The notes below the pieces were generated by a model, which saw only the letters and a program-made list of their open reading frames with translations, was not told the origin of the DNA and did not search any database. Positions 24,211 through 35,803 of a stretch of DNA of 64,000 nucleotides are shown one piece after another. The DNA lies in assembly GCA_964036275.1 (NCBI GenBank), contig OZ038433.1:35187336-35251335 (forward strand), read 5' to 3'. The DNA comes from Litoditis marina. Its lineage: Eukaryota; Nematoda; Chromadorea; Rhabditida; Rhabditidae. Position 1 is the first letter of the stretch. Each line of letters opens with the position of its first letter. The translations under genes and the position numbers were made by a program.

Positions 24211-24301
24211 TAGTCACTGTAAACTGTATCAAAGACTTGCTCGCTACCGCTGCCTGTCTCAAATTTATTATTTTTCTTTTATGCAATGCACAACGAGGTG
24301 G
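24211..24301. repeat. Direct repeat pair, copy 2
   Basis: Second copy, 368 bases downstream of the first. It is preceded by a GC hairpin (CGCGGCGAGAGCCGCG, 24187-24202) that the first copy lacks. Confidence 0.85.
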
Positions 24302-24924
24302 TCTAAACAAAAAACGAAACATAAAATTACTAGAAACACAATACGCCAAAACTATCACAGCACTGACACACTTTTACACACTTTGGTTTTCTTTTGAGAT
24401 TCACGTAGAGGAATTGAAATTGAGTCGGAATCGATTCTCGAACGTGCTGAATTCGAGAATGTCTCATTATCCAGCTGACTGCAACGTTGTACTGTAAACA
24501 ACTGAAAAACTGTTCTATGAACTACATTGGAGAGAAATAGAATTAAAATTGAAATTGGCTCTTCGAGAATTGGCGGGAATCGGAATAGAGTTGAGTTCAT
24601 TTCCGTAATTGATCCTTTGTTTTTGTCATTGATTGACTTAATTAGTTTGTTTCGATGTAAAACGACCAATGTATGAGGGGCATGGCGCATAGTTACGGTT
24701 GCCATGCTCACTGGCTCCTGTCGTGTGAGTGTGATGCGGAAGTGTGCTGGTTTGTTTATCAACCGGAAAAACAATACTTGTAATGTAAATTTGTTCCTAG
24801 TCCAACTCGAACCGATTCTTTCCGAACCAATTGGCGAAACATTTCGTACCAGAAGCGGATCAAAATTTGAAAAAAGCGAAGGAAGGACCAAATTAATTGA
24901 GATGATAGATACTAAATCATAGGA

Positions 24925-25003
24925 ATCAAACTGCACACACAACGGGATAAGGCAACATACATCATAGAAGCTTGCTTCGAGAAGAGTGAGCCCTATAGTA
25001 GAC
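24925..25003. repeat. Piece of the TGTAGTTTGATC-type repeat family
   Basis: Contains AATCAAACTGCACACACAAC, GGGATAAGGCAACATACATC and GAGCCCTATAG in the order seen at 23102-23175. Confidence 0.55.
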
Positions 25004-25311
25004 TGCGCAACTTTAGTTCCGCTTCGTGTGAGTTTGAGTACAGAGCTGGTACGGTTTCTTACTTAAGGACTTGGTTCAAGAGAAAACGACCTGCAAGGAA
25101 TTGACATACGTACGCAGAATCAGTTTCTATGCAACTATTTTTACGCTCTTGTAAAATATATTGTCTGGTGAAGGCTCGACACAATGCATTGGTCAGAGTA
25201 ACACGGTGGACTCCACCCCGGGACGGTATACTCGGGGAATCCATCAGACTTCTTTGTGTGTAAGAAACTTGAAATATTATTTTTCCTATTTTTTTTGTTT
25301 TCACACTTCTA

Positions 25312-25745
25312 ATTGTCAATGTCTCAAATTTTTCAAGAACCATTTGTGTACTTTTCACAGTTTGCTCCGCTTTTATAGCCTCAGCGAGATGTTTTGTGAT
25401 GATAGAAGCGGAAGGATCAGAAGTCAGACAGTAAGCATTAGCTCACCACATCGAAAAAACCGAATCAATCGACTGGGTGGAGAATCAATCTCAACCTCTG
25501 AACTACTCAGTCGATACAACATACTCTATTATTACTAATATATTAATGCAAAATTATGACTTCAACATCAGTTGTTTTTCCAAACTAAGTATTAGCAGGT
25601 TAACAAGATAAACAGAACGTGAACATTGTATTCTAGAAACTGAACAAAGTAACGTCGTTTTCTTGTCTATCTGAATAAGATTGTTCTTGAGGTTGTTGTA
25701 GGCGATTGAGCTGGTTTTCAAGTTATTGTCAATCTGCTTGATTTG
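25312..25745 (-). pseudogene. Partial duplicate of vha-11 (exons 5 and 6)
   Basis: The block 25654-25745 is 92 bases, exactly the length of vha-11 exon 5, and encodes QIKQIDNNLKTSSIAYNN versus [18 protein letters not shown] in vha-11. About 240 bases further, 25312-25411 encodes SIITKHLAEAIKAEQTV, matching [17 protein letters not shown] of exon 6. The intron between them is also similar (AGTAAGC.TTAGCT..C.ACATCG). Retained intron sequence means a DNA duplication rather than a retrocopy. The exon-5 acceptor is AAT instead of CAG, and no first or last exons were seen, so it is a decayed fragment about 4-8 kb from the parent. Confidence 0.8.
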
Positions 25746-26286
25746 ATTTTTTCACCCGTGGTTCGGTTTTCCCATCAGAGTCACGCGTTTTGAGATCACG
25801 GACAATGGCTCTGCAATCTATTTTGATAGACACATCCGAATTTGGAAACATGTAGTTACGGACAGGACTGTGTCGATCATGGATCCCATTATATCGTTTT
25901 TGCGTCCGTGATGACAAAAGTTGAAAACAATTACAATTTATTACAGAAACCAGGGTTTATGTCAATCAAGAAATTTCGTTTTTCCCACTGTCTAATAATC
26001 TACATAATGATAAAATTCAGTCTTTCCTCGAATTTTCTCTGATTTTTAAAAAATTACAAACAAAACTACTTTCTTTGGTACTTTTCACTCTGTTACCACT
26101 TACTATTTTGAAGAAACTCGCAAAAAAACCAGAGAATAACTTATGACTTAAGGCCGCGCGAAGGTCAAACTATTAGCAGAACTGGTATTTCGAACTGTTT
26201 CTTTGTCCGCTATTGTGTTGCATTGTAATATGACCAGAAGAAAATAGTACTTAAAGGCAAAGTATGGGCGGGGAAGACAAGCAGCA

Positions 26287-28463
26287 ATGGCTCTCAAGGT
26301 TCTCGTCAGCACAGTTGCCGTTGTGACGGCAGCTACAGTAATCGGGTGTCTTTTCGCGGTGGGACACATTTTCAACGACATCAACAACTTCTACGACGAG
26401 GCCATCAGGGATCTAGACGAGTTCAAGGTACGGTCATCTTTCTCTCTACCTCTTCTCTCTCTCTCTCTCTCTCTCTGTCTATTTCCTCTTGCTCGCTCTC
26501 TCACTCTATTTCTCTCTCTAACTTCCTCTCTCTGTCTCTCTCCCACTCTATTTCTCTTTCATACTCTCTTTTTCTCTCTCTCCCACTCTATTTCTCTCTC
26601 TCTAACTTTCTTTCTCTATCTCTCTTATCTTTCTCTCTCCTTCTCCATTCATATCTCTCTCTTTCTCTTTCTCTCTCTCTCTTTCTCACTCTCTCGCACT
26701 CTCTCTGTATAATTCTTTTTCCCTTTCCAGGATGTAGCCAATTCCGCCTGGCATGAGATGGCTCCTACCCCCTCCGTCTTCGATAGAGAACGCCGTTCTG
26801 TTCATCACAGAAAGGGGGTCAGCGTCCACAAGAGAGCTGTAAGTTTACATTTATACAAAACACAATGTTGTTGGGCAGTCCATTTGTTTCTCATACCCAA
26901 ACATCTAAACTTCATGATTAAAACGTGTTTTCTGTTTTGTTAGAACAAATTATTTCCCCGAAACTGACAATTATGCAACGTAAAGCATCTAAATGCCAGG
27001 AATAGATCATTTTGTGAAGTGGGAGATGGCACATTGACTAGCACATCAGTGAAATAGAAAAACATCACATTTCTCTAAATATGATCTATACTGGTTTTAT
27101 GCAAATTTCACCTCTCTATTCCAGAGCGGTTCTCAGTGCAACTGCGGTGCCCAGCCCAACAACTGCCCCGCCGGACCACCTGGACCTCCCGGAGCGGCTG
27201 GAGAGGTAGGTTACAGAGGATGGCGACAATCTAGTTGTAGTTTGATCTACATAACACCAGAGACTACTGACTATGCCCTTAACACAGTAGCATCAAACTA
27301 CAACTTCAGCAGATCAGATCGAAATCATTAATTTACATTTACAATCTCAATTCAATTTACCCTTTCAATTTACAATTTCTATTATTATTTATAATTTACA
27401 ATTTATAAAATTTACAATTTCTCAATTTACAGTTCAGTTTATAGGCAGAAGCAATATAAACTATAATTATGTCGTGTGTAGAGTAGCTCCCTCAATAAGT
27501 CTCATTTGTGTTTTCAGGACGGTCACCCAGGAGAGCCAGGAGCTTCCGGAAAGCCCGGAATCGCCGGAATCTCTACCTACACCTCGGAAGTCGGAAGTGG
27601 ATGCATTACCTGCCCAGCTGGAGCTGCCGGTTCGTTATTATAGAATAACATTCCTACCTACTAACGAAAATCTGGTTGAAAACATATTCTATTCAGAATA
27701 TGACATGAAATATTGACTTCTTCAGGACCTCCCGGACCCGATGGACCTCCCGGAAATCCTGGACCCGACGGACAGCCCGGAGCCCCCGGATACGGTAGTG
27801 GAGCTGGACGACCCGGACCTCCCGGACCTCCCGGAGATGCTGGACAGCCAGGAGCTCCTGGTAACGACGGTCAGCCCGGAAACCCCGGAGCTCCCGGTAC
27901 CAGCGGCAGAGGAACTCCCGGACCTGCCGGTGCACCCGGACAAGCCGGACAGCCCGGTAAACCAGGACAAAGAGGACAGGATGCCCAAGCAGGTGAGTTC
28001 TATAACCCTGTCAAACCCCATTTATAACGGTTCATTTCAAAGGCCTATTTTTCTTCAATAAAAACGAAATCACCGAAAATATGGCTGAGGCACTGACCAC
28101 ATAATTTTTAGTACCATCCAAAAAGCCTTCATATTTTTTTAAAACTAATACTTTTGTTTTAAATAAATATAACACTATTACACAACATCATTTTACCACC
28201 AAACTTTAGGTCAACCCGGCCCCGCTGGATCACCCGGACCTGCCGGTAACCCTGGTCTGCCCGGTCAGGACGGAACTCCCGGCGCCCCCGGCGATGCCGG
28301 TCAACCCGGAGGTGACGCCGCCTACTGTCCCTGTCCTGCCAGAAGTGGAGCTGTCACTGGTGGAAGTCAACAACAAGGAGGTTACCAGACGGGTGGATAT
28401 AGAAAGAGAGTGGTCCGCCACAGATCTCCCATGGGAATCAGCAGAAGACTCGTCCATGCCTAG
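26287..28463 (+). CDS. Cuticle collagen
   Basis: Structural collagen of the nematode cuticle, made by the hypodermis. Six exons: 26287-26427, 26731-26838, 27125-27205, 27518-27629, 27726-27992 and 28210-28463, giving 320 residues. The N-terminal part has a hydrophobic segment ([19 protein letters not shown]). RERRSVHHR then follows, fitting the subtilisin-type cleavage site found in this family. Cys pairs (CNC, GCITC, CPC) bracket Gly-X-Y blocks, the main one spanning exons 5-6. The C-terminal tail is basic and Tyr/Gly-rich with no non-collagenous domain. All phases agree. The 320-residue size and one interrupted triple-helix region fit the col/sqt/rol class. I cannot assign an orthologue. 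Confidence 0.95.
26450..26712 (+). repeat. CT-rich microsatellite in collagen intron 1
   Basis: Almost uninterrupted (CT)n with TTTC and CACT interruptions fills most of intron 1 up to the TTTCCAG acceptor. This pyrimidine tract gives spurious open frames rich in Leu and Ser. Confidence 0.95.
27320..27435. repeat. AATTTACA-rich simple repeat in collagen intron 3
   Basis: Repeated AATTTAC and TTTACAATTT words, loosely periodic. An inverted pair TTGTAGTTTGATC / CATCAAACTACAA lies just before it (27234-27303). Confidence 0.7.
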
Positions 28464-28475
28464 ATCTATTCAATC

Positions 28476-28481
28476 AATAAA
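28476..28481 (+). terminator. Poly(A) signal AATAAA of the collagen gene
   Basis: AATAAA begins 13 bases after the collagen stop codon, implying a very short 3' untranslated region. Confidence 0.75.
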
Positions 28482-28984
28482 CATATTTTCTATCACAATG
28501 TCTTTGTTTGGTGCTTCTCTCATTTTTCTGTTTTTCTCCGAGACGTCTCAACTATGGGAAACACTTGCTTTGATGGTTTGTATAATTTCTGAATAGGAAT
28601 TTCCCACCTTCGTTCAATGATTGAACAGAATCAGTAAAAGTGGATCAGAGTTATAACGTCATGCGCTTCATTCGATTTGTGTCGTGTGTGGGTGATGGGT
28701 TGTGACAAGAATCATGATTTCTAGTTTGAGGGTTTCTACTCAATTTTATTTAAAATGGTGATAGAGAACCCTCAAAAATCCTGGCAAAAAATATTTTCTA
28801 TCAAGTTATCGGATTTTTCAAGCTAAGCCTGCATCTCATTATTTAGGATGCAATATCACCCTCTCCGTCGGGCCTGTGCCGGCCTTCTAACTTCTAACCG
28901 AATGCCCGATTAAAATCAGAAGCGGGAAACAACATCAAAGTAACTTTAATTCACATATGAAGAATGCGATTTGAAACGTATCGA

Positions 28985-29160
28985 GGATTCTTAAGGTCAG
29001 ATGACGTCATCGGTGAAAATGTGACGTCAAGCATGTTTGCAAATGATAGTATTTGGCAATCGGTCAAAAAACGATGATACTTCATCTGAACATGGCGTAA
29101 TCTGGGATTCTGATGATCATATGACGTCAATTTCGAAGTGACGTTGAATATATTTTACCA
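28985..29160. promoter_or_regulatory. Cluster of TGACGTCA (CRE-like) sites in a tandem duplication
   Basis: Four TGACGT sites occur: GATGACGTCATC, GTGACGTCAAG, TATGACGTCAAT and GTGACGTTG. They fall in two diverged copies of a roughly 115-base unit (GGATTCT...TGACGTCA...GTGACGT). TGACGTCA is the classic CREB/ATF bZIP site. The cluster is about 0.5 kb downstream of the collagen gene and 0.8 kb from the vha-11 3' end, so a target gene is unclear. It may simply be a repeat. Confidence 0.5.
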
Positions 29161-29261
29161 GTGGGGAAATAATTGGGCTACTCTTCAATTAAAGCGATGC
29201 ACAGCAGGAGGACTCAACTGCCGAATGGTAAATCTCCTGAACTCGTGAGATTCTTCAGCAT

Positions 29262-29542
29262 CACGGTGAGACCACTCCCCAATAATTTGGAACTTTGCCC
29301 GCAGTTGAAAAACGGCGTACCCCGCCAATTGAAATGCCGCCGGTCATCAGCCTAGACAGGGCGCGTACCCGCGCGGAAAAAATGTACTGTAGCTTTTTGG
29401 CACGATGCTTGGTTGAAATTTGCATACAATTTATCAGAAAGTGCGCCCCATTAATAAAACCGCTCGTGCATTATACGCGGTGCGGTTTTGTCTTTCTTCT
29501 GTTTTTTCACTTGGACCGTTTTTGTCGAGCGGTCTCACCGTG
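29262..29542. mobile_element. Foldback element with CACGGTGAGACC ends
   Basis: Exact 12-base inverted ends CACGGTGAGACC / GGTCTCACCGTG, 281 bases in all. The interior is GC-rich (GCGCGTACCCGCGCGG) with no plausible protein. No convincing target duplication. Confidence 0.8.
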
Positions 29543-29992
29543 GCATGCTGTGTACAAACTATAACAAAAAAGATTTTGAAAAAAGACTTTAGGAAAGAAA
29601 AGATTCCTTTCCCAATTTGCTTTCCATATTTCAAGATAGATTAGAATTTTTCACTGGCCCGGGATAAAAGACAACATTTCTTTCAAACAGAAAATAAAAC
29701 TTTGTTCACGTTAAAACATTTCAATAAAATCTGTCAATTTGGAGAGTAAACGATACAAATCACAGGACGGACGTCATTGGCAATGACTATTCGTTTATTC
29801 TATAACATATTAAACTGTACACTACAAATCACATCTCAACTGGAATGTATGCTGACACATGATAAATTTAAGTTAGAATATAAAAAAGTTATGTAAACTT
29901 TGCATGGTATGTTTCTCACTTATCTAGTACACTAATACACTATCCAGATTTCCAGACTGGGATCAAAACAAATACATGAAAACCACCGGAAA

Positions 29993-32900
29993 TTATTTTT
30001 TCTCTAAAAAGTCGAGGTTGAGCTTGAAGAAAACGTATGGGTAGTAATCGTTGACTCCTAGGGCCATGAGTGCCGGCGAGTCTTCGAAGGTCTGAAACAT
30101 ATATAATTAGCCCGTCAAGCTATCTAGAACCATTTATAGAAAATTGTACAAATTAAACTGTGATGACCGAAGTGTGACTTTTACCCATCTGTGAAATTAC
30201 CGTTATTTGGTATTGTATGAAATTTTCCGAATAAGTCGTGACGAAGACACAAAAACCAAAAGACTGGCAATAAAACAACTTACGTCAATGGGGCCAGCTG
30301 CGGATCCGTCCAGGTGAATGTACAGTTTGTTCAACTCAGATCTCAACTTTTTCTGTCCATTCTTTGTAGGTTCGACCAGAGCTGCTTGGAAGTTGACAGG
30401 AAGGCCATACCTGAATAATAAACGGTGTCAAGTTCATGTTCTTCCTACAAAGTTGACTATTCAAAAGAAATAAGTTACATTTCGCCAGAACTGTAATGGA
30501 CCAGTTCATTTCAACTGATTCAACATGATTCGATCATAAACCAAAGATTGAAACAACAATAATCGGTTCAGCATGCATTCAGTAATTAGAAGCTACAAAA
30601 AATGTATAAGAAATACAACACAACTTACCGGAGTACTGATTCCACAAAAACGCGGAGGGCTTTGACATGGATATAGGCAGCGAAAATTTCTCCAAAGTTG
30701 ATCTTCAACCACCTGAACCACTAAAAGTTAATATAAGTACGCACGCATCGGTTTTTTATGATTGGGCAAATTCGGAAACCTGATTATCAAACAACTTATT
30801 GTTCGCCAAAACTATCATTTTTTATTTGACAAGCACATACATATATTCCCAAACATTTGGAAGTCCGAGTTTTCCAGAAATATTATCTCGCTGTCAGCTC
30901 TATCCGAAAAAGTGATTGATAAGGAAGGAGAATAACAAAGAACGAACCTCATCAGAGGGGCATATTGCTTCTGTTTCTCGGCAACTAGCTTATCTCTTTC
31001 ATTCTTTCCTGCCTTCAAAGACTCCTCGTCGTATACGAAATCACGCACGGTAAACCTGTAAAATGCAAATTATCTAAATATTCAAAAGACATTGATAAAG
31101 ACTATGTTTTTCTATTTTTTTTTTCAAAAAAAGTAAAGTCTTCGAAACCATTCTAGTTAATGTTAACGTCCGAAAGACACTCGATTGCTCAAACAAACTA
31201 TCGATAACCAAACCGATAATTTCACCTCTCCCGGAGGAATAATCACCAAAATTGGCACTCCTAGAGGAGGAAAAATATTGGTGGATACGTCCACTGTCAA
31301 TGTTAATTTATGATGTATAAAACCGCCCAAAACCAGGAATGTTAACTCGTTCTCACTCACTTATTTTCTCTGGCAATCTGCTTGAACTCCTCGATGACCT
31401 TCTTGAAGAGGGTGACCGAGAACAAACAGTGTTCGCCCTCCTCTGTGATCATTCTGGTCGATCCGGGTACCACCATGGAGGTGAAGGTGGAATAGCGAGT
31501 CTCCCAGTCCTTGGCTAGCTGTCTGAACACATTTGTATGTACATAGACGAGAAGTCCACTTATTCTTCAAAAACATTCCTCCACAGTCTTTCGAAAACTT
31601 ATCATTAATAGTCCGCTTTGAAGAACATGCATGCCCCAGTAAATTTGACCAAATAGCCAGAGAAAAATCGAAAACCGAGCAACTTTTACGTCGAAATCGA
31701 GAACAATGTTTGTTCGAAAATTAACCTTAAAACTCACTTATTGTGAGTAGGTTCTTCTTTCAAAAACAAAATGGCCTCGATATACCTATAGAAAAAGAAA
31801 CAATTCATGCCAGTTGTCTGTCTGGTCCTGATAGAATGTTGGGAACGTACTTGGGAACCACTACCATGAGTGTCTGTAGATACTCCGAGTTGAGAACAAA
31901 GTCCTCAGCCTTCACAACATCAGCCAGATCTTTTGTGATGAGCGAACCACTGAAATTAGCAGAAAGTGAAACCGTCATTTAGAAAGTAAGCGTTAGCTAG
32001 CAACATCGGGAACATTCAATTATAAGATCGCAAATAACAAAAACTCTGTAATTTGTTACTAATGTCCCATGATGATTTCCACAACAATTGTTCCTCCAAA
32101 CATGGGATAAGCGTAAGCAAGTAAATAAGACACACCGAACATTGCATATCGAATAATAATAAAACATAAACCAACGTCGTTTTCCTATCGATTTGACTGA
32201 GATTGTTCTTGAGGTTGTTGTAAGCGATCGACTTGGCTTTCAGGTCATTGTCAATTTGCGTGATTTGCTGAAATACAAAAGTAAACCGATGCTAACAAAA
32301 TGTCATTTCTCATGTTTCACAATTGCCTGAACTCCTGAACACCCAATGACGACTATCCGGAAACTTTTCTCACCAGAAAAAAACGGGCTCCCTATTCGCC
32401 ATTTCGCCAATATTGGGAAAATTTGCCTACTTTTTATGAGAAACTATAAATATTTATGAATGAATACGAGCAATGGCTTCCTTTCTGTGAAAAGTCACAC
32501 CTTACATAGAATGAGGTGATTTGTGTTATGATATACAAAATAGGAGCTTGCCTAGTAACAAAAAGGGTTTTTTAGTTACCTTCCTACATTTGCTCATGTT
32601 ACGCACAAAATTCAAAATCTGAATGTACAAACAAGACCAACCTTGAGAACTGTGTCTGCGTCAGCTAAAACTAGAGAGGTGTCAAAAGATACTCACTTTT
32701 CCAATGATCTCAGAGAGCACTTTCAAAGACTGCTTCAGTGGATACTTGGCTCCTTCCCATTGGAATTTTGTCACATAGGTCTTCATGTCCTCTAAACAAC
32801 TAGAGTAACACAAAATAAAAATGTAAAAATGATGCAAAACCAACAATGACCTTGAATCTAACTGCTGGTACCGAACGACAAAACTGATAACTCTAATTTC

Positions 32901-34053
32901 GATAATTCGCCTGACACCATTCATAGTCGGCAACTATAATTCACAGAAAAAGAGCTGTTTCCTCCTTATAAAACACTTGCATTGGACGTACTTTTATACA
33001 ACAAAAAACGGGATCTTTCTTTGATAACAGTGAGAACTGAGTTAATTATGCCACAATCAATGCAAATAACTTAGTCGGCTTACCATAAAAACATAAAATG
33101 GAAAAACGAAACTATGTACCCAGCACGGGAATGAGGAAAATAAACCTACTGTTGCCCACGACAAGATTCTCCGCCAATTTGCTTCTATCGTCTTCGAGAA
33201 CATCGCCGAAATACTGTACCAGCTTACGCACAGTTCTAGAAACAAATTCCTTGAAAGAATAAAAAAGAGAAACAGTGACTAGATTTAACCAAATTCGTCG
33301 GATCAAGTTTTCTTTATAATCCTGTTAATCATGGCGAGGTTACTTAAATAATAAATATCCTTCAAGTTAAACTTATTTCGAACCAGAAGTGAGGCTCATC
33401 ACTCATTCTTTCAATATTCTGGTCATCAAGCAACTAATTTACCACACTTCTACCATGCCAAACATTCAAAAGTATGTTATGCCTCTAGCCTCAAGTTCAA
33501 CCAGCACGAATTGCATGGTCAGTAAGAGTTTACTCACAAACACATAACAAAGAACTAACCCTTCAGCGGAGCCATCCAGCTTGGCTAGATCATCGGAAAG
33601 TCCCACCAACTGGTCCAGAGTTCCAACCTTTAAACTAATCATTTACATTTTAAATCGTGACACGATGGATTTTCATTAAAAAAAGAAGAATCAGAGCGTT
33701 ACCCCACGTGAGCCACTCTCATGCAAACATGCACCGTTTTATCGAATTAGAAAAACGGACATAATTTTCGCCGAACTTGATGGAATTTAGCTATTTTCGA
33801 TACAAATCTATAATTTCAATCCAAAACCGAATCCTATCTTGAAAACAGTCAGGCGTGGAATCGACTAAACAACATACCAAACTGAAACAACGAACAAATG
33901 GAAGAGAGAATGACAAACCTTGAGGTCGGGAATGTTGAACTTGGAGTTTTCGGATAGATTGGCGGTGGCTCTGTTCAGCTTGTCCCAGGCATCATTGGCT
34001 CCCTTCTCGCCGGGGGCCGAAATGAGCCAGTACTCATTCGACGTCGCTTGCAT
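29993..34053 (-). CDS. vha-11: V-type proton ATPase subunit C
   Basis: Stator-stalk subunit of the V-ATPase V1 sector, which reversibly links V1 to the membrane V0 sector. Twelve minus-strand exons: 34053-33919, 33627-33560, 33235-33150, 32791-32697, 32267-32176, 31949-31851, 31785-31738 (optional), 31522-31361, 31055-30948, 30712-30629, 30410-30284 and 30091-29993. All phases agree. Diagnostic stretches are [11 protein letters not shown] at the start, [52 protein letters not shown] and [19 protein letters not shown] at the end. The length is 384 residues without the optional exon and 400 with it; 384 is the usual size. It lies downstream of vha-3 on the same strand, as in the C. elegans operon. 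Confidence 0.97.
31738..31785 (-). other. vha-11: Optional 48-base exon within vha-11
   Basis: A TATAG acceptor and a GTGAGT donor flank 48 bases encoding [16 protein letters not shown]. Skipping or including it keeps frame, because both neighbours are in phase 2 (CCC AA / A CAG). The insert falls in the loop after VVVPK and before KDWETRY, where family members I recall have none. It may be an alternative cassette exon. Confidence 0.6.
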
Positions 34054-34063
34054 CACCTAAAAT
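34054..34063 (-). promoter_or_regulatory. Trans-splice-type acceptor before vha-11
   Basis: On the minus strand, AAATTTTAG lies three bases before the vha-11 ATG with no upstream exon needed. With vha-3 ending about 310 bases earlier on the same strand, this fits a downstream operon gene receiving an SL2-type leader. Confidence 0.6.
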
Positions 34064-34369
34064 TTATTGTTTTAAATAACTATACAGTGCAATAACACAT
34101 GATTCTCCAACAGGCGAGGATGGATCAGGATCAGAAAAATACATACATCAGCAACATGGGAAATTTCAGAAGAAGCCCTACACTACGCTACTTCCTATTC
34201 GAGGAATGCATGAAACTACATGTAAATAATGACCGAGTCAATTTAGTAATGATGGAACACGAATATTCTTACGGGAATATCAACAACGTTTTGGCATGTG
34301 AAATATGAAGGTAAAACAACTGTGCAATGAAACATGAAATGGTAGTCGATTTGATGAATGAATAATTTC

Positions 34370-34855
34370 TTATGAAGTTCCAAGGATGAGGGCGACGATC
34401 ATGCCGTAGAGTCCGAGTACTTCGGAGAAGATAAGGATGAGGATCATTCCGACGAACAGACGGGGCTGCTGGGCGGTTCCGCGCACTCCCGCGTCTCCCA
34501 CGATTCCGATGGCGTAGCCGGCACCCAGTCCGCACAATCCGCAGGTCAGACCGGCGGCCAGATGGGCGAATCCCTTGTTCAGCGTGTAGCCTTCGGAGGC
34601 CGACGTCACCTTACCCTTCAGAACCATGGCGACGACGAGACCGTAGATACCGATGATACCGGCCATAATTACGGGGATGACAGACTTCATGATGAGTTCG
34701 GGTCGCATGACACCCATGGAGCAGATACCGACGGCGGACTTGGCTGTTCCGTAGGCGGCACCCAGGACGGTGAAGATCTGAGCCGAAGCTGCTCCCATGT
34801 AGCCGAAGAACGGAGCATAGGCAGCTCTCTCGGCGGTAGCAAGATCGTACGACAT
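34370..34855 (-). CDS. vha-3: V-type proton ATPase 16-kDa proteolipid, subunit c
   Basis: Rotor-ring subunit of the V-ATPase V0 sector that carries protons across the membrane. Uninterrupted 161-residue frame with four membrane helices in two homologous halves. The proton-binding Glu is in helix 4 (E145 in [10 protein letters not shown]). Other family marks are [35 protein letters not shown] and [15 protein letters not shown]. The length equals that of the nematode VHA-2/VHA-3 protein. I chose the symbol vha-3 because vha-11 lies directly downstream, as in C. elegans; vha-2 encodes an almost identical protein elsewhere. GC-rich codon use fits high expression. Confidence 0.97.
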   Translation of the reverse strand: MSYDLATAERAAYAPFFGYMGAASAQIFTVLGAAYGTAKSAVGICSMGVMRPELIMKSVIPVIMAGIIGIYGLVVAMVLKGKVTSASEGYTLNKGFAHLAAGLTCGLCGLGAGYAIGIVGDAGVRGTAQQPRLFVGMILILIFSEVLGLYGMIVALILGTS

Positions 34856-35797
34856 TCCTTAGATTACATTTGATTAACACACATGAGAACAGATGCGAGA
34901 CGAGTAAGAAGATGAAAAAACCTTTTCAAAGAAAGGGGCAGTACGATTTCATATAAAATTTGTAAAGGGATTTGAGGGGAGAATGAAAGAAGAAACTAAA
35001 CTGAAGTCATTTTGGTGGAACATAAAACTTAATTTCAAACAACTATTTAAATTAATGCCCTTACGTAACAGTAGAACGAATTTAGAGTAAGGTAGGTCGG
35101 TATCACTGTAGACCCCAGCTATGCCAGCCTACCCTTTTCCCAGCTCGATAATTAAATATTTGAAACAAAATAATTATTTATGAAATAATTTAAAATATGA
35201 AACTCGAGCCGGGACAATATTCTTTATCGTATTAACTCATCGAATAGCAGTCAAGGTAGGCATCACAGCTAGCAGCGCGGTTTGAGTGTTTTAAATTGGA
35301 TAACTCTAGAACTAGCCTCAATTTGAAAAACTGAAAGTCTTACTATACTATTACACCAAATTTGACAAAGAGAAAACTAATCAAACTGAAGTAAACAAAC
35401 TAAAACAGTGAAATATGCATGAGCAACATAAATCGGTAATTAAAACGTATCTAAAACATATTGATAAACGAACGAAATACTTATCAAACATGATAAATTG
35501 AGTCAGCACATTATTGTGATGATATTCTATTTGATATAATGATACTTTAACGTATATAAGTTCATGTAAAATCAATTTTCAAGTCCGGGTGAGAGATGTA
35601 AGATCGATTTTCGGTCTTTGGCGACCGAAAATTTGGAGCGCCACGGGACCCAGACGCAGTCCTTTAAACGAATCAACTCAATTTGCGCTCTTTTACCACA
35701 TAATACCTTGGTTGATGGACAAATTAGAAAATAGATTCGGTGATACAATTCCAATACATGGCTTGAAACAATTAACTGGAACTTCAATGTAGAACTA
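34856..35797. other. Promoter side of vha-3 and 3' side of the ion channel gene
   Basis: No gene recognised. On the minus strand this is upstream of vha-3 (start at 34855), and includes a pyrimidine-rich stretch at about 34910-34930. The rest is AT-rich. Confidence 0.5.
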
Positions 35798-35803
35798 TTT
35801 ATT
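35798..35803 (-). terminator. Poly(A) signal overlapping the ion channel stop codon
   Basis: On the minus strand the stop and signal read TGAATAAA, so AATAAA shares its first A with the TGA of the final exon. This predicts a 3' untranslated region of only some 15-25 bases. Confidence 0.55.

Noticed and set aside
24355..24942. Open frame of 195 codons on the minus strand
   Set aside because: Composition is unbiased, no recognisable domain, and the start of the frame lies in repeat-like DNA.
26450..26756. Ser/Leu-rich open frames in the collagen gene
   Set aside because: They are translations of the CT microsatellite in intron 1.
27693..28061. Open frames on the minus strand and other frames across the collagen repeat
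   Set aside because: Shadows of the Gly-X-Y coding frame, which keeps several frames open.
31740..31790. Alternative 3' terminal exon of vha-11 (reads into TGA)
   Set aside because: A GTGAGT donor just before the TGA makes a frame-neutral internal exon more likely.
34269..34880. Open frames on both strands around vha-3
   Set aside because: Shadows of the GC-rich vha-3 coding sequence.
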